Positions 47,698-58,357 of a stretch of DNA of 64,000 bases are shown here, in pieces. Position numbers and translations under genes: made by a program. The notes under the pieces were generated by a model. The model was given only the letters and a program-made list of their open reading frames with translations. It was not told the DNA's origin and ran no database searches. Source of the DNA: Mycobacterium deserti (GTDB taxonomy: Bacteria > Actinomycetota > Actinomycetes > Mycobacteriales > Mycobacteriaceae); NCBI RefSeq assembly GCF_025345615.1, contig NZ_JAODWD010000007.1:280070-344069 (forward strand). The letters are read 5' to 3'. Each line of letters starts with the position of its first letter. The first letter of the stretch is position 1.

Positions 47698-48443
47698 AGT
47701 CCGACCGCCTTGTACAACTCGCCCAATTCTTTCTGTGTGAGGACCCGGATACTGCCCGGCCGCTGCTCGCCCAGCGACACCGACCCGATGTCGGTGCGCA
47801 CCAATTCCAGGACCGGATACCCGACCGCGGCCAGCAGCCTGCGCACGATCCGCTTGCGGCCCTCATGCAGCGTGACCCGCACCAGCGTCTTGCCGGGCAG
47901 CTTGTCCACCACGGCGAAGTCGTCGACGCGCGCCGGGCCGTCGTCCAGTTCGACTCCAGCGCGCAGCGTGCTACCTACTCCGCGACGCACGGCGCCGTCC
48001 ACCGTCGCCACATATGTCTTGGGCACCTCGTAAGACGGGTGCATCAAACGGTGCGCCAACTCACCGTCGTTGGTCAACAACATCAGCCCTTCGGTGTCGG
48101 CGTCCAGTCGCCCGACGTGAAACAGCTTCTTGTTGCCGCGAACCCGATATTCCACGAGGTCGCCGACACAGGGTCGGCCGCGGTCGTCCGACATCGTCGA
48201 ATGCATTCCGAGCGGTTTGTTGATCGCCAGGTGCACCAGGGTGTCGTCGACGGTGATCCGGGCTCCGTCGACGCGGATCACCGAGGCGGTCGGGTCGACG
48301 CGGGTGCCGAGTTCAGTGACGATGCGGTCGTCGACCTCGACGCGGCCGTCGATGATCATCTTCTCCGCGACCCGCCGGGAGGCGATCCCGGCCTGCGACA
48401 GGACTTTTTGCAGCCGTATGCCTTCCGTGTCAGGCATCGGCAT
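47694..48443 (-). CDS. rluB: 23S rRNA pseudouridine synthase, RluB type
   Basis: The 249-residue protein has an S4 RNA-binding domain at the start (IRLQKVLSQAGIASRRVAEKMI, cited in part: VLSQAGIASRRVAE) and the pseudouridine synthase catalytic motif HVGRLDADTEGLMLLTNDG with the catalytic aspartate. It modifies helix 89 region uridine of 23S rRNA in related bacteria. It overlaps scpB by 14 bases and cmk by 4. Confidence 0.93.
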   Translation of the reverse strand: MPMPDTEGIRLQKVLSQAGIASRRVAEKMIIDGRVEVDDRIVTELGTRVDPTASVIRVDGARITVDDTLVHLAINKPLGMHSTMSDDRGRPCVGDLVEYRVRGNKKLFHVGRLDADTEGLMLLTNDGELAHRLMHPSYEVPKTYVATVDGAVRRGVGSTLRAGVELDDGPARVDDFAVVDKLPGKTLVRVTLHEGRKRIVRRLLAAVGYPVLELVRTDIGSVSLGEQRPGSIRVLTQKELGELYKAVGL

Positions 48444-49131
48444 CCCGGTCGACGTCGAACGACATCGGCTGTACGGCCGGTGCCGGGGTGCCGCTGAGCT
48501 TCATGAAACGCGGGTCGTCGTCCAGTGATTCGCTGAGGTCGTCGATCACGTCGACATCCGGCAGCAGCGGCGCGATGTCGGGTAGGTCGGCCAATGAGGT
48601 CAATCCCAGCCTCTCCAAGAACAATTCGGTCGTGGCGAACGTGACCGCGCCGGAGTCCGAGTCGGCGCCGGCCTCGGTGATCAGTCCGCGCGCAAGAAGT
48701 GTGCGTATCACCGCGTCGACGTTGACCCCGCGCACCGCGCTGACCCGGGCCCGCGTGACCGGCTGCCGGTAGGCGATCACCGCCAGCGTCTCGAGCGCCG
48801 CGCGCGTGAGTTTCGAGCGGGCACCGTCGAGCACCAACCGTTCTACGTACGGCGCGAACCGCGCCCGGGTGTAAAGCCGCCAGCCACCGCCGGCTTCGCG
48901 CAGATCGATACCGCTCTCGCGGGCCGCGAGCTCGTCGGCCATCATCGTCAGTTTGGCGGCGACGCGATAGGCGGGTTGCTCGGTCGCGGCCGCGAGCTGC
49001 TCGACGGTCACCGGCGTGTCGACCACCAACAGCAGCGCTTCGAGCACCGCCCCGAGTTCAGCGTCTTCCAACTCGGGCGCGGTGGCAACATCGATGCCGA
49101 TTTCGAGATCCGTTGAGGTGTCGTCAGTCAT
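48430..49131 (-). CDS. scpB: SMC-Scp complex subunit ScpB
   Basis: The 233-residue protein has the two winged-helix domains of ScpB (LGAVLEALLLVVDTPV and ALETLAVIAYRQPVTRARVSAVRGV, cited in part). ScpB binds ScpA to form the kleisin complex of bacterial condensin, which acts in chromosome segregation. The ATG overlaps the scpA stop by 8 bases. Confidence 0.93.
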   Translation of the reverse strand: MTDDTSTDLEIGIDVATAPELEDAELGAVLEALLLVVDTPVTVEQLAAATEQPAYRVAAKLTMMADELAARESGIDLREAGGGWRLYTRARFAPYVERLVLDGARSKLTRAALETLAVIAYRQPVTRARVSAVRGVNVDAVIRTLLARGLITEAGADSDSGAVTFATTELFLERLGLTSLADLPDIAPLLPDVDVIDDLSESLDDDPRFMKLSGTPAPAVQPMSFDVDRDADA

Positions 49132-49981
49132 AGTGGTCTACTTCCGCCGCGAGGTGTTCGTTCGTCGGGCGTTCGCCGGTCCACGAAATTTGGAGCACAC
49201 CAAGCGGTTCTGGTTGTTCGAATGCTACCGCCCGCGCCCGGTACAGCTCGAGCAGCGCCAGGAAGCGGCCCACGATCTCGATCGGCGCCTGACAATCGGC
49301 CACAAGTTCGCGAAACGACGCCCACTGCCCCATGCCCCGGGTCTGGAGCAGCGCCATCAGATTGCCGACCTGCTCGGGCACCGAGACCGCCACCTGGTGA
49401 AGGTGCTCGGTGCCGACCGTAGGCACCGGTCGCGGGGTGAAGGTCGCTGCGGCGATCTGCGCGAAGGCGTCGGCGTCGACGCCCAGCATCACCTCCGGCA
49501 GCAGGTCCTGATACTGCTCCTCCAGCGCAACGGCGCGCGGGTAGCTGCGCAGCGCCGCCGCCTCGAGTTCGGCGAACATCTCGGCGACATGCTTGAACGC
49601 GCGGTACTGCAGCAGCCGGGCGAACAGCAGGTCGCGCACCTCCAGCAGCGCGAGATCCTCCTCGTCGTGCACGTCGCCCGCGGGCAGCAATCGGGCAGCC
49701 TTGAGATCGAGCAGAGTCGCCGCGATCACCAGGAAGGCTGTGGTCTCGTCGAGCTCGAGTTGTCGACCGATGGCTTTGGTGTAGGCGATGAAGTCGTCGG
49801 TGACTTGGTGCAGCGCCACTTCGGTGACGTCGAGGCGGTGCGCGAAGATCAGCTGCAACAGCAGGTCGAAGGGACCCTCGAAATTGCTCAGCCGAACTTG
49901 GAAGCCTGCCTGCTGGGTCTGCTTGGCGGAGCGAGATGTCGCCGCCTCCTCGGCTCCGTCCTCTGTCAGCGAGTCGGTCAC
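49124..49981 (-). CDS. scpA: SMC-Scp complex subunit ScpA (kleisin)
   Basis: From the GTG at 49981, which overlaps the parA stop (GTGA), the product is 285 residues. The kleisin N-terminal motif FQVRLSNFEGPFDLLLQLI is complete, with HRLDVTEVALHQVTDDF after it, and the C-terminal winged helix (VGRFLALLELYRARAVAFEQ, in part) is present. It bridges the SMC heads with ScpB in bacterial condensin. Gene order parA-scpA-scpB matches Rv1708-Rv1710. Confidence 0.93.
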   Translation of the reverse strand: MTDSLTEDGAEEAATSRSAKQTQQAGFQVRLSNFEGPFDLLLQLIFAHRLDVTEVALHQVTDDFIAYTKAIGRQLELDETTAFLVIAATLLDLKAARLLPAGDVHDEEDLALLEVRDLLFARLLQYRAFKHVAEMFAELEAAALRSYPRAVALEEQYQDLLPEVMLGVDADAFAQIAAATFTPRPVPTVGTEHLHQVAVSVPEQVGNLMALLQTRGMGQWASFRELVADCQAPIEIVGRFLALLELYRARAVAFEQPEPLGVLQISWTGERPTNEHLAAEVDHYD

Positions 49982-50877
49982 GCGCCGAACCGGTCGATGA
50001 CTTCCCGCGCCAACGACCGATACGCTTGTGCCCCACCCGATTTCGGCGCCCACGTGGTGATGGGCTCACCGGCCACGCTGGTTTCCGGGAAGCGGACGGT
50101 GCGGGTGATGACGGTGTCGAACACCAGGTCACCGAAGCGTTCGAGCACCCGCGCCATCACCTCGCGCGCGTTGACGGTGCGCGGGTCGTAGCGGGTGATC
50201 AGGATGCCGCTGATCGACAACCTGGGGTTCAACCGGTCGTGCACCTTCTCGACGGTATCGGTCAGCAGGGCCAGGCCGCGCAGCGAGAAGTACTCGCACT
50301 CGGTGGGGATGATCACACCGTCGCTACAGGCCAGCCCGTTGACGGTCAGCAGTCCCAGCGACGGCTGGCAGTCGATCAGCACATAGTCGTAGCGGTCCAG
50401 CACCGGGTACAGCGCGCGGGACAGCGACTGCTCGCGGCCCACCTCGTTGACCAACTGGATCTCCGCTGCCGACAGATCGATGTTGCTGGGCACCAGGTCC
50501 AGGTTTTTCACCCGGGTGTTGAAAAGCACGTCGTCGATCGACACCCGCGGCTCGACCAGCAGGTTGTGCACGGTGTGAGCGAGTTCGTAGTGCGGCACCC
50601 CGAGGCCCGCCGACAAGGCGCCCTGCGGGTCGAGATCGACGAGCAAGACGCGACGGCCGTACTCGGCGAGGCTGGCGCCCAAGTTGATGGTCGACGTCGT
50701 CTTGCCCACGCCGCCCTTCTGATTGCACATCGCGATGACCTTGGCCGGACCGTGCGTGCTCTTGGGCGCAGGTTCAGGAATGGGCCGGGGTGGGCGCCCG
50801 GTCAAACTCGCAGGCTCCGCCGTCCCGGCGGGCGGACCGCCCTCGTCGGTCATGCGGAACCGTCGCTGGTCAGGCAT
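49978..50877 (-). CDS. ParA family ATPase (Soj-like, Rv1708 type)
   Basis: The 299-residue protein has a proline-rich 45-residue start followed by a deviant Walker A motif NQKGGVGKTT, then VLLVDLDPQG and VLIDCQPSLGLLTVNGL. This is the ParA/Soj fold used in chromosome or plasmid partition. It is not the parA of the parABS locus near the origin but the second copy fixed next to scpAB in mycobacteria, which suggests a role with condensin. Start is ATG at 50877; translation may begin at the in-frame ATG 8 codons later. Confidence 0.9.
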   Translation of the reverse strand: MPDQRRFRMTDEGGPPAGTAEPASLTGRPPRPIPEPAPKSTHGPAKVIAMCNQKGGVGKTTSTINLGASLAEYGRRVLLVDLDPQGALSAGLGVPHYELAHTVHNLLVEPRVSIDDVLFNTRVKNLDLVPSNIDLSAAEIQLVNEVGREQSLSRALYPVLDRYDYVLIDCQPSLGLLTVNGLACSDGVIIPTECEYFSLRGLALLTDTVEKVHDRLNPRLSISGILITRYDPRTVNAREVMARVLERFGDLVFDTVITRTVRFPETSVAGEPITTWAPKSGGAQAYRSLAREVIDRFGA

Positions 50878-50982
50878 CCGGACCCCATGGCGAACATCCG
50901 GGCAAGTTTAACGGTGCGCGCCTGCCTGGTCTGGCAGACCCGCGGGCAACTTCATCGAGTTGAGCCGTCCTATGGTGACGCC

Positions 50983-51735
50983 ATGTCCTTGAAGCAACGC
51001 ATACCCCTCCTGCGGTGGTCTTTCCTCCGAATGGCCCTCGGCGTCCGCAACATCTCCACCACGGGCCAGATCGGCGACGGACGCGAGGCCGCCGTCCTGG
51101 ACTGGGTGGTGGCCAACGCCCGCCGGGGCGACATCGACGACGTCATCGCCAAGATCGACCAGTTCGCCTACGAGAAGTCCTTCCTGATCAATGTCGGCGA
51201 CGAGAAGGGCGCCCTCCTCGACGCCGCGGTCCAGCGGGTCGATGCGCGGCAGGTGCTGGAACTGGGGACCTACTGCGGCTACGGCGCGCTGCGGATCGCC
51301 CGGGCCGCCCCGGCCGCGCGGGTCTACTCGGTGGAACTGGCCGAGGCGAACGCCGCCGTCGCTCGCGGCATCTGGGAGCACGCCGGCGTGGCCGATCGCA
51401 TCACGTGTGTGGTCGGCACCCTCGGTGACGGCGGCAGCACCATCGACGCGCTGTCCACCGAGCATGGGTTCGCAGCAGGCACTCTCGACGTGCTGTTCCT
51501 CGACCACGACAAAAACGCCTACCTGTCAGACCTGCAGGGCATTCTCGACCGCGGTTGGCTGCACAAAGGTTCCATCGTGGTGGCCGACAACGTGCGGATC
51601 CCCGGCGCGCCGAAGTACCGCGAGTACATGCGGCAGCAGCAGGGCGTGCTCTTCGACACCGTCGAGCACAAGACCCACGCCGAGTACCAGACGTTGCTGG
51701 CGGACTTGGTGCTCGAATCCGAGTACCTCGGCTGA
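50983..51735 (+). CDS. Class I SAM-dependent O-methyltransferase, COMT-like
   Basis: The 250-residue protein resembles catechol O-methyltransferase: an N-terminal helical cap, the SAM motif VLELGTYCGYGALRIA at about 90, VYSVELAEANAAVARGIWE, and the metal/catalytic region VLFLDHDKNAY and ADNV. Mycobacterial Rv1703c is the likely counterpart in the same neighbourhood. Here it lies directly between parA and xerD, without the PPE and permease genes found there in M. tuberculosis. It is divergent from parA by 105 bases. The natural acceptor is unknown. Confidence 0.88.
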   Translation: MSLKQRIPLLRWSFLRMALGVRNISTTGQIGDGREAAVLDWVVANARRGDIDDVIAKIDQFAYEKSFLINVGDEKGALLDAAVQRVDARQVLELGTYCGYGALRIARAAPAARVYSVELAEANAAVARGIWEHAGVADRITCVVGTLGDGGSTIDALSTEHGFAAGTLDVLFLDHDKNAYLSDLQGILDRGWLHKGSIVVADNVRIPGAPKYREYMRQQQGVLFDTVEHKTHAEYQTLLADLVLESEYLG

Positions 51736-51773
51736 CCGTTTCGCGGTGTGCGGTGCCGGGTAGCCGAGCGAGC

Positions 51774-52673
51774 GTGAGGCCGCGCACGCGCAAGGTGGAC
51801 GTGCGAGCCTTCGACCCCGAATCCGGCCGCTGGGTCGGCTGCAACGGAGGCGGCAGCGTCGACCGTGACGAGCTGACGGTGTCGACCTACAACGTCTGGT
51901 TCGACAGCAAGTGCGCAGACCTGCGTTTCCGCCACATCGCCGAGTTGTTGTCACGCGACTCCCCGGACGTCATGGTGTTCCAGGAAGTCACCGCCGAGGC
52001 CTTGAAAGTGTTCCTCGCGCAACGGTGGATCCGCGACGACTACGCGTGCGCGGCGGTGGTCGACGACGAGGTCGGCAAGTACGGGATGCTGCTGTTGTCT
52101 CGGCTGCCGATTCGCCGCGTCGTCTACACCCGCCTCCCCACGAAGGCGGACCGGGGGCTGCTGCGCGCGGAGTTCATGATCAACGGCGGCACGACGGCCG
52201 TCTGCTCCGTGCACTTGGACAGCGGCAAGCGGTCGCGCTGGATCAGAGGCTGGCAGCTGCGGGCGGTGTTCCGTGCGCTGCGCGACGTCGAAAATGCGTT
52301 GATCATGGGCGATTTCAACATGCGCGACGACGAGAACGAGCGGATCGCAGAGCCGTACCGCGACGTCTGGCCGACGCTACGACCCGACGACGACGGCTTC
52401 ACCGAGGACACGTCGATCAACCTCATGCGCTACGACATGAAGGACAAGCATCGACATGTCCGGTTCGACCGGGTGCTGCTCAAGGGCCGCGACTGGGTGC
52501 CAGAGGACATCGAACTGCTAGGCACCGAGCCGATTTCGAAGAAGCATCCGCGAATCTTTCCGTCGGACCACTTCGGATTGCGCTGCCGCATTCGACGCGG
52601 GAAGGCGGGCTCCGGCGTCACCGCGCGCGTGGATGCGCGCCGGCCCAGACCTCCCTCAGCGCGTGCACGGTGA
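51774..52673 (+). CDS. Endonuclease/exonuclease/phosphatase family protein
   Basis: The protein (up to 299 residues) has the EEP motifs: STYNVWFDS, VMVFQEVT, HLDSGK, IMGDFNMRDD and a final SDHFGLRC, giving complete metal and catalytic sites. Such enzymes cleave phosphodiesters in DNA, RNA or lipids. It is not secreted. The start is uncertain between GTG codons at 51774, 51795 and 51801. Its last 56 bases overlap the convergent xerD 3' end. Confidence 0.85.
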   Translation: MRPRTRKVDVRAFDPESGRWVGCNGGGSVDRDELTVSTYNVWFDSKCADLRFRHIAELLSRDSPDVMVFQEVTAEALKVFLAQRWIRDDYACAAVVDDEVGKYGMLLLSRLPIRRVVYTRLPTKADRGLLRAEFMINGGTTAVCSVHLDSGKRSRWIRGWQLRAVFRALRDVENALIMGDFNMRDDENERIAEPYRDVWPTLRPDDDGFTEDTSINLMRYDMKDKHRHVRFDRVLLKGRDWVPEDIELLGTEPISKKHPRIFPSDHFGLRCRIRRGKAGSGVTARVDARRPRPPSARAR

Positions 52674-53565
52674 CCATCGTGTAGATCTGCGTCGTCGTCA
52701 CCGATGCGTGGCCGAGTAGTTCCTGTACGACTCGCACGTCGGCGCCGCCGTCGAGCAGGTGGGTGGCGAACGAATGCCGAAGCACGTGCGGCGACACCGC
52801 CGCGGTGACGCCGGCCCGCTCTGCGGCGTCCTGCAGCACCTGCCACGCGCTCTGGCGCGACAATCGGCCGCCGCGCGCGTTGAGGAAGATCGCGGGCGTA
52901 CCCCGGCCGCGGCGGGCCAGGTCGGGGCGACCCCGCACCAGGTAAGCGTCCAGCGCGGTGACGGCGGGTCTGCCGACGGGGACCAGTCGCTGTTTACCGC
53001 CCTTGCCGCGAAGCAACGCCGACCGCGCCTGGGTGTCGATGTCGTCGATGTCGAGTCCGACCGCCTCGGAAATTCGCGCTCCGGTCGAGTAGAGCAGTTC
53101 CAGCAGCGCCCTGTTGCGCAGCGTCAGCGGGCCGTCGGCCTCGCTGTCCCCGCCCGCCGCCTCCAGCAGCGCCAGGACCTCATCGAGAGTCAGGCTCTTG
53201 GGCAGTCGTCGGCTCGGGGTGGGCGGCTTGACCGCGCGAGCCACATCGAGGTCGACGAGTCCTTCCGACGCGGCGAAGCGGTGCAGTCCCCGTACGGCGA
53301 TCAACGCGCGCGCCGCCGACACGGCCGACAGGGGCGCGCTGCCGACGTCCGAATCGCCTCTGCGCAGCGCCACCAGGAACTCGCTGACGTCGGATTCGGT
53401 CACCTTGGCCAGATCGTCGACGCCGCGCAAGGTCAGGTGCTCGGCGTAGCGACGCAGGTCGCGGCGGTACGACGACAGCGTGTTCGCTGCGACACCACGC
53501 TCGATGGTCAGATGGTCCAGATAGCCCTGGATCTGGTCGTCGAGCGCGGGGCGGAACGTCGTCAC
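52618..53565 (-). CDS. xerD: Site-specific tyrosine recombinase XerD
   Basis: From the GTG at 53565 (GTGA overlap with the NUDIX stop) the product is 315 residues. It has the core-binding SAM-like domain and the catalytic residues of tyrosine recombinases: R in TGARISEAVGL, K in GKGGKQR, H-x2-R in HVLRHSFATHLL, H in LGHASVTTTQ and the nucleophile Y in IYTMV. It is the chromosomal XerD resolving dimers at dif, in its conserved place (Rv1701), not an integrase of the island. It overlaps the EEP gene by 56 bases. Confidence 0.95.
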   Translation of the reverse strand: MTTFRPALDDQIQGYLDHLTIERGVAANTLSSYRRDLRRYAEHLTLRGVDDLAKVTESDVSEFLVALRRGDSDVGSAPLSAVSAARALIAVRGLHRFAASEGLVDLDVARAVKPPTPSRRLPKSLTLDEVLALLEAAGGDSEADGPLTLRNRALLELLYSTGARISEAVGLDIDDIDTQARSALLRGKGGKQRLVPVGRPAVTALDAYLVRGRPDLARRGRGTPAIFLNARGGRLSRQSAWQVLQDAAERAGVTAAVSPHVLRHSFATHLLDGGADVRVVQELLGHASVTTTQIYTMVTVHALREVWAGAHPRAR

Positions 53566-54174
53566 GGATGGCCCTTGCGACGTGCGAACGCCGTCGGCCG
53601 GTCGGTCCACCCTGCGTCGACAGCCCGTAGCGACTCGACGTCGTCGAGGACATGCGCGGCCAGAATTCCGCTCACTGCAATGGAATTGACGATCTCACCG
53701 GCGAACACCATTTGCACGGCCTCGGCAAGGGGTAGCCACCGCAGCTGCAGATCGGCTTCCTCGTCGTGTGCGTCCGGCCTGCCGACCTCACTGACCCCCG
53801 TGGCGAGGTACACCCGAACGCTCTCGTCGCTGAACCCGGGCGCCGAATCGAGGTCGACGAGCACACGCCACGTCGTGGCGCTCAGACCTGCCTCTTCTTC
53901 GAGTTCGCGTGCGGCGGTGACGTGCGGTGGCTCACCACCGGCGTCGAGAAGGCCAGCGGGCAGTTCCCACAGCCGCCTGCCGATGGGGTGGCGGTACTGG
54001 TAGACCATCACGATGTTGTTGTCGTCGTCCATCGCGAGCACGGCCACCGCGCCGTAGTGCTCGACGACTTCTCGGCGTGCCACGTTACCGTGGGGCATGC
54101 GCACCTCGTCGGCGCGCAGCGCGAAAATGTTTCCGGTGTACAGGATTTCGGAGGAGACGGTCTCGAAGTCGTGT

Positions 54175-54182
<8 letters not shown>
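53562..54182 (-). CDS. NUDIX hydrolase, ADP-ribose pyrophosphatase type
   Basis: From the GTG at 54182 the product is 206 residues. The NUDIX box is complete, running from GLLDAGGEPPH to AARELEEEAGL. The YQYRHPIGRRLWELPAG region before it is typical of ADP-ribose pyrophosphatases, and mycobacterial Rv1700 has that activity. It would hydrolyse ADP-ribose and related dinucleotides. It overlaps pyrG by 8 bases and xerD by 4. Confidence 0.9.
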
Positions 54183-55938
<1,756 letters not shown>

Positions 55939-56079
55939 GAGCAACCTCCGTGACGACGGGCAGGGATGCGCTGTGAGTAGCTGGGGCCTGCCGACCCACG
56001 GAATCTCACCCTAACACCGACACCGACAAGGCGTCGCTGACGCGCCGCGCACACGCGAGAAGGGGGACGGTCTCGTCGA

Positions 56080-57021
56080 CTACTGCGGGACGGTCACCGA
56101 CGCGGCACCCTGGCCGATGCCGTAGGACGCGGGTCGGCCGCCGTTGATCAGATCGCTCAAGGCCAGCACCGACGTGATCCGGCCGGACTCCGAATCGACG
56201 TCGTCCACGGTGCTGACGGCCGACGCCATCGCCGCGTCGGATCTGGTCACGGCGACGGCCGCGGTGCCCGACGCCGACCCGTCGCGACCGACGAGCACGG
56301 TGCCCGATCCGTGGGCCGACAGTCCAGCCGCGAACCGGGCGACAGTGGACCCGCGGTTACCCGCGTCGTCGCCCAGTCCCCCGCCCGTCACGATCAATGC
56401 GGTGTTGGCCGCGCCGATGCGTGCGTCCTCGTAGCTGACGAAGCCGGTATCGCGCAGCGCGGCCAGCACGGTGTCGCGTTGGACGTCGTCGACGGCGGGC
56501 ACCTTCGGATCCCGGTTGATCAACAGCGCGATCCCCAGCAGGTCGCCGGCCTGTGAGCCTTGGTCCACCGCCGTCGTGCTCAGTTGCTTACCCGCGGGCA
56601 CGATCGGCGAGTTGACCACCGACAGCAGTTTCTCGGCGGCGTTTGCGTCGACGAACTGCTGCGTCAACGTGATCGTCCCGGTGACCGCGCCGCCGGCTTG
56701 GCCGACGAACCGCGTCAGTGCATCGACGTCGTCGTCCGCGGCGTCCGGCGTGCGGAACACCACCACTGATCGGTCGACGAGGGTGTCACGCAGGATGCGG
56801 GGCGACATCTGGGCGTCGAATTCTCCCGCAGCACTGAGCTTTTCGTTGAGTGCGTTCTTGTCGTCAGTGAGGGTGTTGATCTGGTTCTGCAGTTCCTGCT
56901 TGTCTTCACGGAGTCCGGACAGCACCGTGTTCGACAGCAACCCCGAACCCAGGGCCACGCCGATGGCCAGCGCGAGAAAGACGGCGGCGAGCGAAATCGC
57001 ATGAGTGCGTAGGGAGATCAT
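56080..57021 (-). CDS. mctB: Outer-membrane copper transport protein MctB-like (Rv1698 family)
   Basis: The 313-residue protein has an N-terminal signal-anchor (THAISLAAVFLALAIGVALGSG), a coiled coil (LREDKQELQNQINTLTDDKN), and a beta-rich domain ending ASVTVPQ. This is the Rv1698/MctB family, linked to copper efflux across the mycobacterial outer membrane. It is between steA and pyrG, as in M. tuberculosis, 9 bases after steA. Confidence 0.9.
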   Translation of the reverse strand: MISLRTHAISLAAVFLALAIGVALGSGLLSNTVLSGLREDKQELQNQINTLTDDKNALNEKLSAAGEFDAQMSPRILRDTLVDRSVVVFRTPDAADDDVDALTRFVGQAGGAVTGTITLTQQFVDANAAEKLLSVVNSPIVPAGKQLSTTAVDQGSQAGDLLGIALLINRDPKVPAVDDVQRDTVLAALRDTGFVSYEDARIGAANTALIVTGGGLGDDAGNRGSTVARFAAGLSAHGSGTVLVGRDGSASGTAAVAVTRSDAAMASAVSTVDDVDSESGRITSVLALSDLINGGRPASYGIGQGAASVTVPQ

Positions 57022-57030
57022 GTCCGTCTC

Positions 57031-58215
57031 CTAGGTGACCCAGCTCTGGACCCACAGCGAGAACCGATTCCAGTAGTCGACGACCCAGTCGAGCAGGGCC
57101 GCATCGGCGCGCGACACCCACAGCGCCACGATCACCGCGACGAGCATCGCGAGCACCAACAGCGCGATCGCGCCGCCGGACACCCGACTGCGGTACAGGG
57201 TGGCCACGGCCTTGGCGTCGACCAACTTCTCGCCGACCTTGAGCCGGGTCAGGAACGTCGAGGGGTTGCTCTGTTGACGCGAGCGGTCGAAGAACTCCTC
57301 GATGCTGGCGGTGTGACCTGCGGTGACGATCAGCGACGCGCCGTGGTGGTCGCACAGCAGCAGGCTCAGGTCGGCGGCCGAACCGGCGGCGGGGAACGTC
57401 ATTGCACCCACGCCGAGGTCCTGGATCCGTTCGAGGCCGGCCGCGTGCCCGTCCGCGTCGGCGGGCAGCACCACCTGTGCCCCGCACCGCAACGCGTCGG
57501 CGCTGATCCGGTCGGGATCACCGACGATGAGCTGGGGTCGGTAGCCCGCCTTGCGCAGCACGTCGGCGCCGGTGCCGACGCCGACGAGCACCGGTTGGTA
57601 CTCCTTGATGAAGGGCTTGAGCGCCTTAAGGTCCGCCGCGGCATTGGGTTCCTCCGCGACGATGACCACGTGACGCCGGTTGAGGTCGACGGCGACATCG
57701 GGGATGCCGATGCCGTCGATCAGCAGCGGGCTCTCACTGCGGATGAATTCGATCGTGTTGCCCGCGAAGGCCTCCAGATGGGCGACCAGGCCACTCTTGG
57801 CCTCGTGCATCAACTCGTTGATCTCGTGTTCGGTGCGCTCAGCGCCCAGGGCCAGTCGCCGGTCACCGGAGTAGACGCCGCCGTCGTGCAGCCGGATCCG
57901 GGCGCCGTCCTTGACCTTCTTGAAGACCTCCGGGCCGGTGTCGTCGATCAGCGTCACTCCGTTGGCCACCAGCACCTCGGGCCCAAGATTCGGGTAACGC
58001 CCCGAGATCGACGGCGACGCGTTGACGACCGCCCCGACGCCGGCGTCGACGAGGGCGTCGGCGGTGATCCGATCCAGATCCAGCGCGTCGATGACGACGA
58101 TGTCGCCCGGACTCACGCGCCGCAGAAGCCGCTCGATGTCGCGGTCGACTCGGGCCGTGCCGAGGACGCCTGGGCGTGAGCTGGCATTGCGAGAGAGAAG
58201 CGCTGACATCTTCAT
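57031..58215 (-). CDS. steA: SteA-like cytokinetic ring protein
   Basis: The 394-residue protein has a thiamine-pyrophosphokinase-like domain (VGVGTGADVLRKAGYRPQLIVGDPD, in part: GTGADVLRKAGYRPQLI) and a C-terminal membrane helix (GGAIALLVLAMLVAVIVALWVS). In Corynebacterium SteA acts with SteB in cell division and cell separation, and mycobacterial Rv1697 is its relative. Here steA is followed by mctB, which occupies the SteB position. The start is ATG at 58215. Confidence 0.88.
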   Translation of the reverse strand: MKMSALLSRNASSRPGVLGTARVDRDIERLLRRVSPGDIVVIDALDLDRITADALVDAGVGAVVNASPSISGRYPNLGPEVLVANGVTLIDDTGPEVFKKVKDGARIRLHDGGVYSGDRRLALGAERTEHEINELMHEAKSGLVAHLEAFAGNTIEFIRSESPLLIDGIGIPDVAVDLNRRHVVIVAEEPNAAADLKALKPFIKEYQPVLVGVGTGADVLRKAGYRPQLIVGDPDRISADALRCGAQVVLPADADGHAAGLERIQDLGVGAMTFPAAGSAADLSLLLCDHHGASLIVTAGHTASIEEFFDRSRQQSNPSTFLTRLKVGEKLVDAKAVATLYRSRVSGGAIALLVLAMLVAVIVALWVSRADAALLDWVVDYWNRFSLWVQSWVT

Positions 58216-58264
58216 GCGCCGATTCTGTCGAGATCAGGGCGTTAGCGGTCGGAGGCGCGCCGTA

Positions 58265-58295
58265 ACATTAGCCACAGAAGTATCTTTAGTCACAA
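58265..58295 (-). promoter_or_regulatory. Possible promoter of steA-mctB
   Basis: On the minus strand TTGTGA (58295-58290) and TAATGT (58270-58265) are spaced by 19 bases, in the 142-base gap between the recN stop and the steA start. TAATGT fits the mycobacterial TANNNT -10 pattern. The spacing is slightly long. Confidence 0.35.
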
Positions 58296-58357
58296 CTGCC
58301 ACAGACCCTGATGACCGCGAAATTCGAGAGCAAAGCAAAGCATCGCGACCACAACCC

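Noticed and set aside
52618..53565. Tyrosine recombinase as the integrase of the tRNA-Pro island
   Set aside because: It is the conserved chromosomal XerD in its usual place, 10 kb outside the island.
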